Positions 51,821-60,880 of a DNA stretch of 64,000 bases are shown piece after piece. Made by a program: the position numbers and the translations under genes. Source of the stretch: Chitinophagaceae bacterium. Its GTDB lineage: Bacteria; Bacteroidota; Bacteroidia; Chitinophagales; Chitinophagaceae. Location of the stretch: NCBI GenBank assembly GCA_016787085.1, contig JAEUVJ010000031.1:100273-164272 (forward strand), given 5' to 3'. The first letter of the stretch is position 1, and every line of letters starts with the position of its first letter. Below the pieces are notes generated by a model. It did not search any database and was not told the origin of the DNA. It was given only the letters and a program-made list of their open reading frames with translations.

Positions 51821-52846
51821 TCAATAAGACCAGAGGTCCTGCTCGTAATTGAATATTTTGTCCTTGATATTATCGCCTTCCAATAACGCCAGGATCGGGT
51901 CCTTGATATAGTTCCTGATGTTCCTATTGGCGGCATTATCCAGCGTTGACTTTACGATATAGCTGCTGAACATACGACTTTCAAACAATTCCTCCCAGGT
52001 CATTCTGCTCTGACCCATATTCTTGGGATTATACACTTCAAACTTGGCCAGCATCGGGCGAAGATCGGGGTAGTATACCCAGAACATAGAAGAAGTACCT
52101 CTTTCCTTTGTAGTGTTAGGGATGTATTCTGTTTTCAAAAGCGCTATTCCCAGGATGCGACAGAACAGGCGACTTGATTCGCGGTCAAATACCCATTCTT
52201 CTTTCAGCCTGAGCTTATTTACACTCTTGGGATCAAAGCTGGCACGGGTCACTTTGTATCCTGTGATTTTGGTCATATCCTTAAGGTCATAAACAGGCGT
52301 CGTATCTGCTTTTCCCATGGTCAATTGCTGGATATCAGTGATCGGCATCGGTATAGAGAACCTGTCGTCCTGAAAAGCAGTTATCTCTCCACTCATTACC
52401 GACTTTAAAACCATATCTACAAAGACCTGGCTTCCGTTGTCGTCCTGCGCTTCATAGCGAAAGGTCTGGTTCATTTTTTCACGAAGATCCAGCTCCCTCC
52501 ACACTTTCTCCGCAAACAGAGCGTCGTCAGCCCGCAAGTGCTCATATGTCAGCGGCGTACGGGCACTCACACTACTCTTGTCATATGCATTATCCGGGCG
52601 CAGAGACTTTCTCACTGTATTATCAGTCATACCGGAAGAATCCACCGTGATCGGTAAACCACCATAGGGATCATAGCCGGCAGGCTGCTGATTATTGTTG
52701 GTCTGCTGCTGGGTAGGATTGGTTGTTTCTGGTTGGGTATTACCCCTCCTGTTTGACCTGCGCTGTGCATCGGCCTGGTTAACCAGTAATGCTGCAGCCA
52801 GTAAACACACTCCCGATTTAAACAAAACACTTTTCATTTTGTGCAC
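51821..52846 (-). CDS. gldN: Gliding motility/type IX secretion protein GldN
   Basis: Periplasmic/outer-membrane-associated component of the type IX secretion ring with GldK. The 341-residue precursor has a signal peptide (MKSVLFKSGVCLLAAALLVN) and a Pro/Gln/Asn-rich linker (NPTQQQTNNNQQ), then the GldN domain (TYEHLRADDALFAEKVWREL, VTRASFDPKSVNKLRLKEEW). Its start overlaps the gldM stop by one base. Confidence 0.93.
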   Translation of the reverse strand: MHKMKSVLFKSGVCLLAAALLVNQADAQRRSNRRGNTQPETTNPTQQQTNNNQQPAGYDPYGGLPITVDSSGMTDNTVRKSLRPDNAYDKSSVSARTPLTYEHLRADDALFAEKVWRELDLREKMNQTFRYEAQDDNGSQVFVDMVLKSVMSGEITAFQDDRFSIPMPITDIQQLTMGKADTTPVYDLKDMTKITGYKVTRASFDPKSVNKLRLKEEWVFDRESSRLFCRILGIALLKTEYIPNTTKERGTSSMFWVYYPDLRPMLAKFEVYNPKNMGQSRMTWEELFESRMFSSYIVKSTLDNAANRNIRNYIKDPILALLEGDNIKDKIFNYEQDLWSY

Positions 52847-54381
52847 TATTTAATGTAATAGAAAATAGAAGGTACACTTACAACACGACCATCCGGCCCT
52901 TTCACACGAATGTTCTCAATGGTCACCATACGGCCTGCTTTCACATGCTGGTCAATAGCCCTTTTTACCGCATCCCGGAAAAGAGCTCCTGTAGCAGGAA
53001 TAGACACGATATCATCATCTGTATCGCAGGTGAAGTTATAGCTTACCACTTCATAGTCTAACTGGAAAGGGAAGTTCTTGATACCGGCAGCTACACCAGG
53101 CTGGGCTTTAAAGGCGCCGGCTGATACTTCCGTACCGCTCGGTTGACCGCCGATATAAGCCTGTGCATCAGGTATCGTACGAACCCTGAACTCAGATACA
53201 CCTGCTACCTTTCCATCTACACTCACCGTGATCTTTGTATTATCATCCACTTTACTGACACGGGCAATATACTTACCGCTACCCACTTTCGTCAGGGTAC
53301 CATTGCTGATACTTGCCTGGATCTTATCATCACCACCACCACTGGCAGCAATAGATACCGGGTTATCCACTCCGATATAAAGCACATTCATTTTATCAAG
53401 TGATATGGCAGCATTGGCCTGGCCTACTTTGTACTCGACTGTCTTTTCAATAACTTCCAGTTTACCAGTTTCCTGGTTCATGTAAGTAATCTTAACAGGA
53501 ATAGTATGGGAGCCGATGCCACCACCGGGCAGTTTGGTATGCGCTGCTCCATCTGCATCGATCTGAACCGTGGATCCGCCAATTACAATAGTTGGTTGTG
53601 CTTTCTTACTGAATGCACCTACCCCTGCTGTAATTTCAATCTCTTGTCCGGGCATCAGGTAATTGGAACTTTGCCCGATTACTGCGCCGTAGCTATCAAA
53701 CACTACATTTACTTCTCCTACTTTATTATGACAGAACTGGACTACCCTGTTCTCAGATGTTCTCACATCATTCTGAAATTTACTGAGGATAGTCAATCCG
53801 GCAACTGCAGGCACCATATGGAAATAAGCGCCTTCCCATGTTTTACCAGCCCTGGTTCCAGTTTTTGGTTTCTCCAGGTTGATCGGGAGTGTAGTCTTGA
53901 AAGCAGAATCTATGGAAATATCTATACCAAGGATATTCTTTTTATAATCGGCCAGCATTTTTTCCAGTTTTTTCCCTGCTCCTTTCTCGATCATAATTCT
54001 TGTTGAAACATCAAGGTCGCCTTCCTTATATTTTTTATTGGGGTCTTTGGGATCTCCCCCGGCTTCCTGAAGAATTTGGTCTTTCAACGTTTGTATATAA
54101 GCAAAAACATCTTTACTTAATTGTTGAGCTTGCGCAGCTTTGGGATACCAGATATTAGCTCTTGCATAAGAAGAGGAACTTGGATCCTTTCTCTTCTCAT
54201 CCAGGGATTTCATAATCTGATCCGTTGACTTATTAACAACGTCGTTAGTAGTCTCTAAACTACTATTTACCGTCTTAAAGGCATTCAATATCTCAGATGA
54301 TACGTTCAGAGCCAGCAGGGCTGTCAGAACGAGATACATCATGTTGATCATCTTTTGCCGCGGCTCGCGAGGTAAAGCCAT
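52846..54381 (-). CDS. gldM: Gliding motility/type IX secretion protein GldM
   Basis: Inner-membrane motor/periplasmic shaft component pairing with GldL. The 511-residue protein has an N-terminal helix (NMMYLVLTALLALNVSSEIL, about 13-32) and a long periplasmic region of four beta-rich domains (for example QIDADGAAHTKLPGGGIGSH). The PRQKMINMMYLVLTALLALN start is diagnostic of GldM. Located between gldL and gldN as in other genomes. Confidence 0.94.
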   Translation of the reverse strand: MALPREPRQKMINMMYLVLTALLALNVSSEILNAFKTVNSSLETTNDVVNKSTDQIMKSLDEKRKDPSSSSYARANIWYPKAAQAQQLSKDVFAYIQTLKDQILQEAGGDPKDPNKKYKEGDLDVSTRIMIEKGAGKKLEKMLADYKKNILGIDISIDSAFKTTLPINLEKPKTGTRAGKTWEGAYFHMVPAVAGLTILSKFQNDVRTSENRVVQFCHNKVGEVNVVFDSYGAVIGQSSNYLMPGQEIEITAGVGAFSKKAQPTIVIGGSTVQIDADGAAHTKLPGGGIGSHTIPVKITYMNQETGKLEVIEKTVEYKVGQANAAISLDKMNVLYIGVDNPVSIAASGGGDDKIQASISNGTLTKVGSGKYIARVSKVDDNTKITVSVDGKVAGVSEFRVRTIPDAQAYIGGQPSGTEVSAGAFKAQPGVAAGIKNFPFQLDYEVVSYNFTCDTDDDIVSIPATGALFRDAVKRAIDQHVKAGRMVTIENIRVKGPDGRVVSVPSIFYYIK

Positions 54382-54470
54382 GACTGTTTGGTTTTAATTT
54401 AATGAGTAATGGTGACATTCAAAATCACGGGATACGGATCTTAAAAAACGAACCTGTAACCGTTAGTTTA

Positions 54471-55289
54471 TTAGTTGCGACCCTGCATAGCGCTTAACAT
54501 GTTGCCGTAAACATTATTCAGACGGCCAAGGTTATTTGCCAGCGCAGCGATCTGTTCTTTAGCTTTCTGAGCATCTTCTACGCTGCCCTGCATGGCTTCA
54601 GAAGCCTGTGTCAGGTTGCTGTAGAATTTGTTCATCGCTTTCAGGTGGTTGTTGGTATCCTGCAATTCCAGTTCATAAATAGTGTTCAGGGAAGACAGGT
54701 TCTTGGTCAGTACCTGTACCTGCTCATGGAACTGTTTGGTACCATCAGCAGCCTGGTTAAAGTGCTGGATACTTGCCGCAGCGCCCAGATAAGCATCTTT
54801 CATGGTGCTTAATGCTGTGGCTGCTTCACGTGTTTTAGATGTATAGTCACCTGTTGCTGCTACCACATCAGTGATATCAGACATTTTATCTACAGTACCA
54901 CCGAATTTTTTGAATCCTTCGCTCAGGCGGCCAAGGTTAGCCGGAGTAATATCTGCATCACGCAGCATGTCTTCCAGTTTGTTCAGCGCAGGGTTGCCTG
55001 TGCTGCCGTTTGACAATGCCAGCGGAGTGGGTTTGAAGTTAGGATCCAGGTCAGGATGTAAGTTGATGTCAGGGAAATAACGCTGCCAATGTGGTTCTTC
55101 CGGAGGAGGAACTAAAAAGGCCATTACTAAGAACACAATAGCTTCTGAGATCAATCCGATCATGATCGCTTCATCAGCACCCTTCCAGTGAAGGATTTTC
55201 ATCATGGCGGCAAAGATCACCACGGCAGCAAAAAAGCTGAACAAGAAGTTGAGAACGATCTGACCTCTGTGGGTTTTAAAGAACATCAT
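54471..55289 (-). CDS. gldL: Gliding motility/type IX secretion protein GldL
   Basis: Inner-membrane rotary motor component. The 272-residue protein has two N-terminal transmembrane helices (about 13-29 and 40-60) with the proton-path glutamate-bearing EAIVFLVMAFLVPPPEEPHW, and a C-terminal cytoplasmic coiled-coil region. It follows gldK after a terminator-like hairpin. Confidence 0.93.
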   Translation of the reverse strand: MMFFKTHRGQIVLNFLFSFFAAVVIFAAMMKILHWKGADEAIMIGLISEAIVFLVMAFLVPPPEEPHWQRYFPDINLHPDLDPNFKPTPLALSNGSTGNPALNKLEDMLRDADITPANLGRLSEGFKKFGGTVDKMSDITDVVAATGDYTSKTREAATALSTMKDAYLGAAASIQHFNQAADGTKQFHEQVQVLTKNLSSLNTIYELELQDTNNHLKAMNKFYSNLTQASEAMQGSVEDAQKAKEQIAALANNLGRLNNVYGNMLSAMQGRN

Positions 55290-55363
55290 AACGGGTTCGT
55301 TTTAATGATTATTGAATTTATATGAAAACGGTGTTAACGTGCAAAAATTGTCTTAAAAAAAGA

Positions 55364-55391
55364 AAAAGAGGTCTTAGGAAAGACCTCTTTT
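55364..55391 (-). terminator. Terminator-like hairpin between gldK and gldL
   Basis: Perfect 12-bp arms (AAAAGAGGTCTT and complement) with loop AGGA (TCCT on the minus strand) are followed by TTTT on the minus strand. It begins 15 bases after the gldK stop and ends 75 bases before gldL. It could attenuate the downstream part of the operon. Confidence 0.75.
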
Positions 55392-55405
55392 CGGAGAAAA
55401 TATTT

Positions 55406-56722
55406 TTATCCTTTGCGGCGGCCTTTTTGCGGAGCTGCGGGTAAGTCAATCACGTTTCGGAATCCGATATAGGACTTCGCTGAATCCTGGTACTCGTACG
55501 TGCTGGTACCGGTTTGAAGATAATACCCTACATCTTTCCAGCTGCCACCACGGATTATTTTGCGCTTCATCAGCGGAAGATCATCATCTTTTGCATTCCA
55601 GCGAACATCCGGGTTCATGTCATGCTGGAAATTATTGCGGCCTTCATAGTAAATGGAAGAGGTCCACTCAGCTACGTTACCAGACATACAATACAGACCG
55701 AAATCGTTAGGCCAGTATGCATCGGCACGTACTGTATAGAAACCACCGTCTTCCGGATAGTTACCACGGCCAGGTTTGAAGTTGGCCATCAAACATCCTT
55801 TCTTGTTACGTAGGTAATAGTTACCCCAGGGGAACATTGACTGGGAGCGGCCGCCTCGGGCTGCATATTCCCATTGAGCTTCTGTAGGCAGGCGGAAATC
55901 CGACTCCTGCACTCTTTTCTTACCGTCCAGCCATGAATTCAGATAGTGTGTTCTCCATTCAGAGAAAGCAACTGCCTGTTTCCAGTTCACCCCTACTACA
56001 GGGTAGTTACCAAAGGCCGGGTGAGAAAAATAACGTTTGGTCATAGGCTCGTTATAGGAATAAGCGAAATCACGGATCCAAACGAGTGTATCAGGGTAGA
56101 TAGGAACATCTTTCTTAACGATAAACTTGGAGCGGGGCTGACCCTGGTTAGCTCTTTCTGCAGCTCTCTTCAGGTCAAACACTTCAGAATGGTAAATGAT
56201 CTTGGTAGGGTCAATTTCCATTTTTCCGAAGATGCGGTCATCGGGCGAAAGGATCATATCGGTATTGCCCAGCGCTTCAATTGTCTTTGGGTCATCCCAT
56301 TTAAGATTTTTCATTTTTTCCCGGTCAACATACTCTATACCATTCGGTCCGGCTTTTACATAGCCGAGCTTGCGGGCAGCTACAGAGTCACGAACCCAGA
56401 ATACAAACTGACGGTATTCGTTGTTGGTGATCTCTGTGGCATCCATCCAGAAGCCACTGATTGATACAGAACGGTTGCGGGAACTGAAGGCATACGCCGG
56501 ATCCTCATCGCTGGGACCCATGTGGAATGTACCCTGGGGAATGTACACCATGCCCGGAGGTTTCGGGAGGGTGTAGCGGTTACCCGGAGCGATTCCGTGT
56601 ACCTGGCCATCATTGGGCAGGCTGCCACCTTTGTTTTTCTTTCCCAGTATTCCGCAGCTTGAAAGCATAACCATGCTTGCCACTGCTAACAGGGAGTAAT
56701 AGAGGGTTTTCGGTTTATTCAT
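55406..56722 (-). CDS. gldK: Gliding motility lipoprotein GldK (formylglycine-enzyme-like domain)
   Basis: Outer-membrane lipoprotein of the type IX secretion ring. The 438-residue precursor starts MNKPKTLYYSLLAVASMVM with lipobox LSSC, followed by a SUMF1/FGE-like domain (PGMVYIPQGTFHMGPSDED, WMDATEITNNEYRQF, VVGVNWKQAVAFSEWR, FRLPTEAQWEYAARGG, GGSWKDVGYYLQTGT). The catalytic cysteines of true FGE are not needed in GldK. The longer frame from 56773 lacks a credible signal, so 56722 is used. Confidence 0.94.
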   Translation of the reverse strand: MNKPKTLYYSLLAVASMVMLSSCGILGKKNKGGSLPNDGQVHGIAPGNRYTLPKPPGMVYIPQGTFHMGPSDEDPAYAFSSRNRSVSISGFWMDATEITNNEYRQFVFWVRDSVAARKLGYVKAGPNGIEYVDREKMKNLKWDDPKTIEALGNTDMILSPDDRIFGKMEIDPTKIIYHSEVFDLKRAAERANQGQPRSKFIVKKDVPIYPDTLVWIRDFAYSYNEPMTKRYFSHPAFGNYPVVGVNWKQAVAFSEWRTHYLNSWLDGKKRVQESDFRLPTEAQWEYAARGGRSQSMFPWGNYYLRNKKGCLMANFKPGRGNYPEDGGFYTVRADAYWPNDFGLYCMSGNVAEWTSSIYYEGRNNFQHDMNPDVRWNAKDDDLPLMKRKIIRGGSWKDVGYYLQTGTSTYEYQDSAKSYIGFRNVIDLPAAPQKGRRKG

Positions 56723-56741
56723 ACACTTAGAGGGTATTGGG

Positions 56742-56775
56742 CAAATATAATATTTTGGTTTAATCGCTATCACAA
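56742..56775 (-). promoter_or_regulatory. Bacteroidota-type promoter of the gldKLMN operon
   Basis: On the minus strand TATATTTG (56749-56742) matches TAnnTTTG exactly, with TTG at 56775-56773 separated by 23 bases. It predicts transcription about 10-15 bases before the gldK ATG. Confidence 0.6.
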
Positions 56776-56866
56776 GGATACCATTTTATTTTTTCAATAC
56801 AAATCGGGTTTTACGACGTAAAAACTCTAACGCCTACGAAGCCTGTTTTATTGTATTAACAAGAAA

Positions 56867-58930
56867 TTAATCGGTTATTTTTTCCCTGTTTATCAGCGAC
56901 ATAAAACGTTCAATTGAATCAACGGGTTGCTGGCAGACATAGTCCTTGCACAAATAAATAAGCGGATAATCCGACAACGCCTTATTGCTCAAAAGAGGGA
57001 ATCCGGGATGACTGGCTGATGCTGCGGTCAATACCCTGTGCGGCAAATAGACATGGGAAATTTTTTTCATAAGTTTCTCGTATCCGGCTCCCACCACGGC
57101 TATCTCAAAAGTTCCGGCTACTATTTCCTGCAACAAAGAAGACCATATACCAAAAGAAACCGGGTAACGGCTAACGGCCACACCGATGGATGATAACATA
57201 TCCATACTCCTCGCTTTCCAATCTGGCCTGTCTAAAAGTATGGAAAGACGGTAGAGATTATAAGCCATTATTGAGTTCCCGGAAGGAACCGCCCCGTCAT
57301 ACACTTCCTTTTTCCGGATAATAACATCCTGCTGCTCCTTGCCGGTATAATAGAAGAAGCCGGTGTCCGGTTCTGAAAAATGACCGGTGACGTAATGAAC
57401 AATATCTGCAGCCATGATCAACCAGTTTTGGTCGGCCGTGACCTCCTGCAGGTGGATCAACGCTTCAATAAGAAAGGCGTAATCATCCAAAAAAGCGGGA
57501 TACTTTGCCTGTCCGTTTTTCCAGGTATGAAAGAACCGCCCCGTATTGCCGTCCCTGAATTTATCCAGCAGGAAAGTCATATTATCTATGGCTAGTTTTT
57601 TATACTCCCCGTTACCTGTAGCCATACAGGCTTTGCTGCAGGCGGTGTTCATCAGGGCATTCCAGCCAAGGATGATCTTATCATCCAGCAGCGGCCTTTC
57701 CCGCTTATTTCTTTCTGCAAGCAGTTTTTCTTTTGCTTTGTTCAATAATGCCGCCAGTTGTTCTGCCGAGATGTTATGTTGCACGGCAAATTCTTCAAAT
57801 GGAACTTTTACCCGTAAAATATTCTTTCCTTCCCAGTTGCCTTTTGGATTGATATCATAGTATTGACAAAACAGGGGAGCATCATCCTGTACCACTTTCT
57901 TTACTTCCTCATAAGACCAGGTATAGAACTTCCCTTCCTCCCCTTCGCTATCCGCATCTAATGCTGCATAGAAGCCCATTTGCGGATGTAATAACTCCCG
58001 CTTCACAAATTGCATGGTCTCTTCAATTACCTGCCTGTACCGGGTATGGCCGGTCAGTTGAAATGCTTCGCTTAATACCGATACCAGCAACGCATTATCG
58101 TACAGCATTTTTTCAAAATGCGGCGCCAGCCACTCTGTATCGGTCGAGTAGCGGGCAAAGCCTCCGCCCGCCTGGTCATATATACCCCCTGCGATCATTT
58201 TATCAAGACTCAGCAATGCCTGCTGCAACGCCTCTTTATTGCCAGTGACATAATGATAGCGCAACAGGTATTGTATGATAAATGTCTGTGGAAATTTAGG
58301 CGCCCTTCCAAAACCTCCCCATTCCCTGTCGGCAGACTTCATAATATGCTGAAATATCTCATCCGGCTTATCTTTTCTGAACAGATCATTCTGATCACTA
58401 TCTTTTTGCAGGCCAAATGAATTAGATTGAACTAAGTGTGCTGTCAGATTCTCTGCCTGCGCATCTATCTCATGTCTTCTTTCCTCAAATGCCTGCTTTA
58501 CACTTAACAACACCTCCTGCCACGAAGGGCGGTTAAAAGCTTTTTTCGGAGGAAAATATGTGCCCCCGTAAAACGGCCGGGCATCGGGAGTAAGAAATAC
58601 ATTCAACGGCCAGCCTCCGCTACCGGTCATTGCCTGTACAGCATCCATGTAGATATGATCCAGGTCGGGCCGCTCTTCCCTGTCAATTTTGATATTGATA
58701 AAATGGTCGTTCATGATACGGGCAGTTGCTTCATCTTCAAAACTCTCCCGTTCCATTACGTGGCACCAGTGGCAAGCCGCATAGCCAATACTTACCAATA
58801 TCGGTTTGTTTTCTTCTCTTGCTTTCTGTAATGCTTCATCTCCCCAGGGGTACCAGTTCACCGGGTTATGCGCATGCTGGAGCAGGTAAGGACTTGTTTC
58901 CTGTATCAGGTGATTGGTATGTACGGCCAT
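56867..58930 (-). CDS. Thioredoxin-domain protein of the DUF255/YyaL type
   Basis: A 687-residue protein with an N-terminal thioredoxin-like domain ([20 protein letters not shown], active-site-like [16 protein letters not shown] at about 60, and [14 protein letters not shown]) and a C-terminal alpha/alpha-barrel glycosidase-like region ([33 protein letters not shown]). This is the SPATA20/YyaL family, of unclear function. The start [17 protein letters not shown] at 58930 is preferred over 58978. The CHWC motif is intact. Confidence 0.92.
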   Translation of the reverse strand: MAVHTNHLIQETSPYLLQHAHNPVNWYPWGDEALQKAREENKPILVSIGYAACHWCHVMERESFEDEATARIMNDHFINIKIDREERPDLDHIYMDAVQAMTGSGGWPLNVFLTPDARPFYGGTYFPPKKAFNRPSWQEVLLSVKQAFEERRHEIDAQAENLTAHLVQSNSFGLQKDSDQNDLFRKDKPDEIFQHIMKSADREWGGFGRAPKFPQTFIIQYLLRYHYVTGNKEALQQALLSLDKMIAGGIYDQAGGGFARYSTDTEWLAPHFEKMLYDNALLVSVLSEAFQLTGHTRYRQVIEETMQFVKRELLHPQMGFYAALDADSEGEEGKFYTWSYEEVKKVVQDDAPLFCQYYDINPKGNWEGKNILRVKVPFEEFAVQHNISAEQLAALLNKAKEKLLAERNKRERPLLDDKIILGWNALMNTACSKACMATGNGEYKKLAIDNMTFLLDKFRDGNTGRFFHTWKNGQAKYPAFLDDYAFLIEALIHLQEVTADQNWLIMAADIVHYVTGHFSEPDTGFFYYTGKEQQDVIIRKKEVYDGAVPSGNSIMAYNLYRLSILLDRPDWKARSMDMLSSIGVAVSRYPVSFGIWSSLLQEIVAGTFEIAVVGAGYEKLMKKISHVYLPHRVLTAASASHPGFPLLSNKALSDYPLIYLCKDYVCQQPVDSIERFMSLINREKITD

Positions 58931-58981
58931 CCGTTGTTTTTTACTGTCATCAGCGAAATTGAGGTAATAAGGTGGCAAAAC

Positions 58982-59006
58982 AAAAAAGACGCCCTATGGA
59001 CGTCTT
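58982..59006 (-). terminator. Terminator after the uroporphyrinogen-III synthase-like gene
   Basis: Minus-strand arms AAGACG and CGTCTT (59006-59001 and 58991-58986) with a nine-base loop, overlapping and extended by six T. It ends about 50 bases before the next gene's start. Confidence 0.65.
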
Positions 59007-59027
59007 CTTCACAATTAGTTTGGGTCT

Positions 59028-59783
59028 TTACTTTTTCTTTCCTGAAAGAAATTGTTCTAAAGCAGCTACCATGCTTGGCGTCTGCGGCTGAGGCGCCTTG
59101 ATCTCTAATTTCAACCCTGCATCTTCTGCTGCTTTAAAGGTATTGTTGCCGAATGCCCCGATCACAGTACCATTCTGTTTATACCTGGGAAAATTGTCAA
59201 ACAAACTTTTTACCCCACTTGGTGTAAAGAAACAGATCACATCATATTCTGTTTTGGTCAGCAGTTCCTTTACATCATTGCTCTGTGTGCGGTACATGAA
59301 CGCCAATGCATATTCACAGTTATTTGCCTTTAGCCAGTTCACGATCTCATTATCCTGCTGGTTCTCAGAGCAAACATACAGGAACTTTTCATTGCCTTTA
59401 TGTTTATTGATAACATCAAACATGCTCTTATTGGTGCCATCAGCCCCATAGAACACTTTGCGCTTACGGTATAAAATGAATTTCTGCAGGTACAGCGCAA
59501 CGGCTTCAGTGATACAGAAGTATTTGGTGTCCTGCGACACGCTTACTTTCATTTCCTCGCAGGTGCGGAAGAAATGGTCAATGGCATTACGGCTGGTAAA
59601 TATCACGCCGGTATAGTTCTGTATCTCGATCTTCTGCTTACGGAATTCTCTTGCTGGTATTCCCTCCAGCCGGATGAAAGGCTGAAACTCCAGAGTAATA
59701 TTGTATCTTCTGGCTAGCTCAAAGTACGGCGACTTTTCGCTATCAGGCCTCGGTTGGGTAATCAGGATCTTTTTAATACTCAT
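59028..59783 (-). CDS. hemD: Uroporphyrinogen-III synthase-like protein
   Basis: A 251-residue protein of the HemD fold, which closes hydroxymethylbilane to uroporphyrinogen III. HemD sequences are poorly conserved, but the two-domain Rossmann-like pattern is seen: KKILITQPRPDSEKSPYFEL at the start, the FTSRNAIDHFF region near residue 62 and FFTPSGVKSLFDNF near residue 195. The N- and C-terminal parts are both complete. The haem pathway is otherwise represented only by hemW here, so the assignment rests on fold motifs. Confidence 0.82.
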   Translation of the reverse strand: MSIKKILITQPRPDSEKSPYFELARRYNITLEFQPFIRLEGIPAREFRKQKIEIQNYTGVIFTSRNAIDHFFRTCEEMKVSVSQDTKYFCITEAVALYLQKFILYRKRKVFYGADGTNKSMFDVINKHKGNEKFLYVCSENQQDNEIVNWLKANNCEYALAFMYRTQSNDVKELLTKTEYDVICFFTPSGVKSLFDNFPRYKQNGTVIGAFGNNTFKAAEDAGLKLEIKAPQPQTPSMVAALEQFLSGKKK

Positions 59784-59842
59784 AGGCTCTAAGTCTGCCT
59801 TAACCTCCGTTTTTTACCATGCGGTTCGGCCAAAGTAGTGTG

Positions 59843-59850
59843 CAAAGGTA
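59843..59850 (-). promoter_or_regulatory. Possible -7 box of hemD
   Basis: TACCTTTG on the minus strand matches TAnnTTTG exactly and lies about 60 bases before the hemD ATG and eight bases before the DUF4271 stop. No TTG lies at the standard distance upstream. Confidence 0.45.
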
Positions 59851-59857
59851 TATAGTT

Positions 59858-60847
59858 CTATGGAAAAAAGAAAAGTAAAGCCTTGTAAATCAGCAATAGG
59901 GGAGCAGCCTCAAAAGCCACCAGGTAAAGGAAGAAATGAAAAGGATTGAATCTGACCTGATTACGAACTGTTGCGTAAGTGAGCAGGAACCGGTAAATAT
60001 ATAATACCGCTACTCCGCACCAGGATAACACCAGCGTAACCTGGTAAACATTGCCTTTCGTAAAAGAGAGTAACAGTAAAAAAGGAAGCAGGAATATGCC
60101 GATCACTTTGTTAATGAGGAAAACAATAAAGATGTAATTGTCCGCTGCTTCCCGCATATTAAAAAGCCAGCCGGATATTTTCAGCCCGGCAAACTTGACA
60201 GAATAGATGATGGATAAGCCCAGGGCACAATACAGAAACAAAAGCCAGAAATTCTCAACCGGGGCCTTGTCAAAATGCTGCATCAATATGTCAATATAAA
60301 GTCCCCCGCTAACTGCGAAGAAGATATTCAGCAAAAAGGAAGGCAGGGGCGTCTGCATCAACTGTTCCCTTATCTGCTTTTGTTTGAGCGTGGTCCGGAA
60401 CAGCAGGCTGAAAAGATCATTGAAATATTTAGGGAAAGACTGCTTCAGTAAAGCAAAAGCCAGCAATAACCCGGTAAGGGCATAGAACAAAGTCTCCTTC
60501 CCGTAAAATGTTTTCAGCCCTGTGAGAATAACTACCGGATCGGAATTATAACTGTAGTAGGGATGCCTTTTCAGCACCTGGCTGGCTAAGGGCAGCCACC
60601 AATCAATGTCCCAGTCGGCAAATTGCCAGGGTTTTTTGGAAACAGAATCGGATGCTATTTCCATTGCCGGTAAATCCGGCATTTGAGCCTGCGTATCTGT
60701 AACCGCAGCCGGGAACGAATCTATTGGCGTCACCGTGGTGTCCGTATTGGATTGCCCTGATGCTGTCTGCATCAAAATCAATAAACAAATGAATGGTAAA
60801 AAATTACGCAAAAAATAAGCAGGTTGTTTGGCAAAAATAACAGGCAT
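59858..60847 (-). CDS. DUF4271 membrane protein
   Basis: A 329-residue protein with a signal peptide-like N-terminus (FLPFICLLILMQTASGQ), an extracytoplasmic Thr/Ser/Ala-rich stretch, and about six to seven transmembrane helices in the C-terminal half. The DUF4271 family is limited to Bacteroidota and often lies next to hemD, as here. Function is unknown. Confidence 0.88.
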   Translation of the reverse strand: MPVIFAKQPAYFLRNFLPFICLLILMQTASGQSNTDTTVTPIDSFPAAVTDTQAQMPDLPAMEIASDSVSKKPWQFADWDIDWWLPLASQVLKRHPYYSYNSDPVVILTGLKTFYGKETLFYALTGLLLAFALLKQSFPKYFNDLFSLLFRTTLKQKQIREQLMQTPLPSFLLNIFFAVSGGLYIDILMQHFDKAPVENFWLLFLYCALGLSIIYSVKFAGLKISGWLFNMREAADNYIFIVFLINKVIGIFLLPFLLLLSFTKGNVYQVTLVLSWCGVAVLYIYRFLLTYATVRNQVRFNPFHFFLYLVAFEAAPLLLIYKALLFFFP

Positions 60848-60880
60848 GGTACGGATGACAAAGACAAAATAACAACAGCA

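Noticed and set aside
51658..51852. 64-aa open frame on the plus strand after uvrC
   Set aside because: It spans two strong terminators and part of gldN on the opposite strand; the product has no coherent features and the hairpin explains the sequence.
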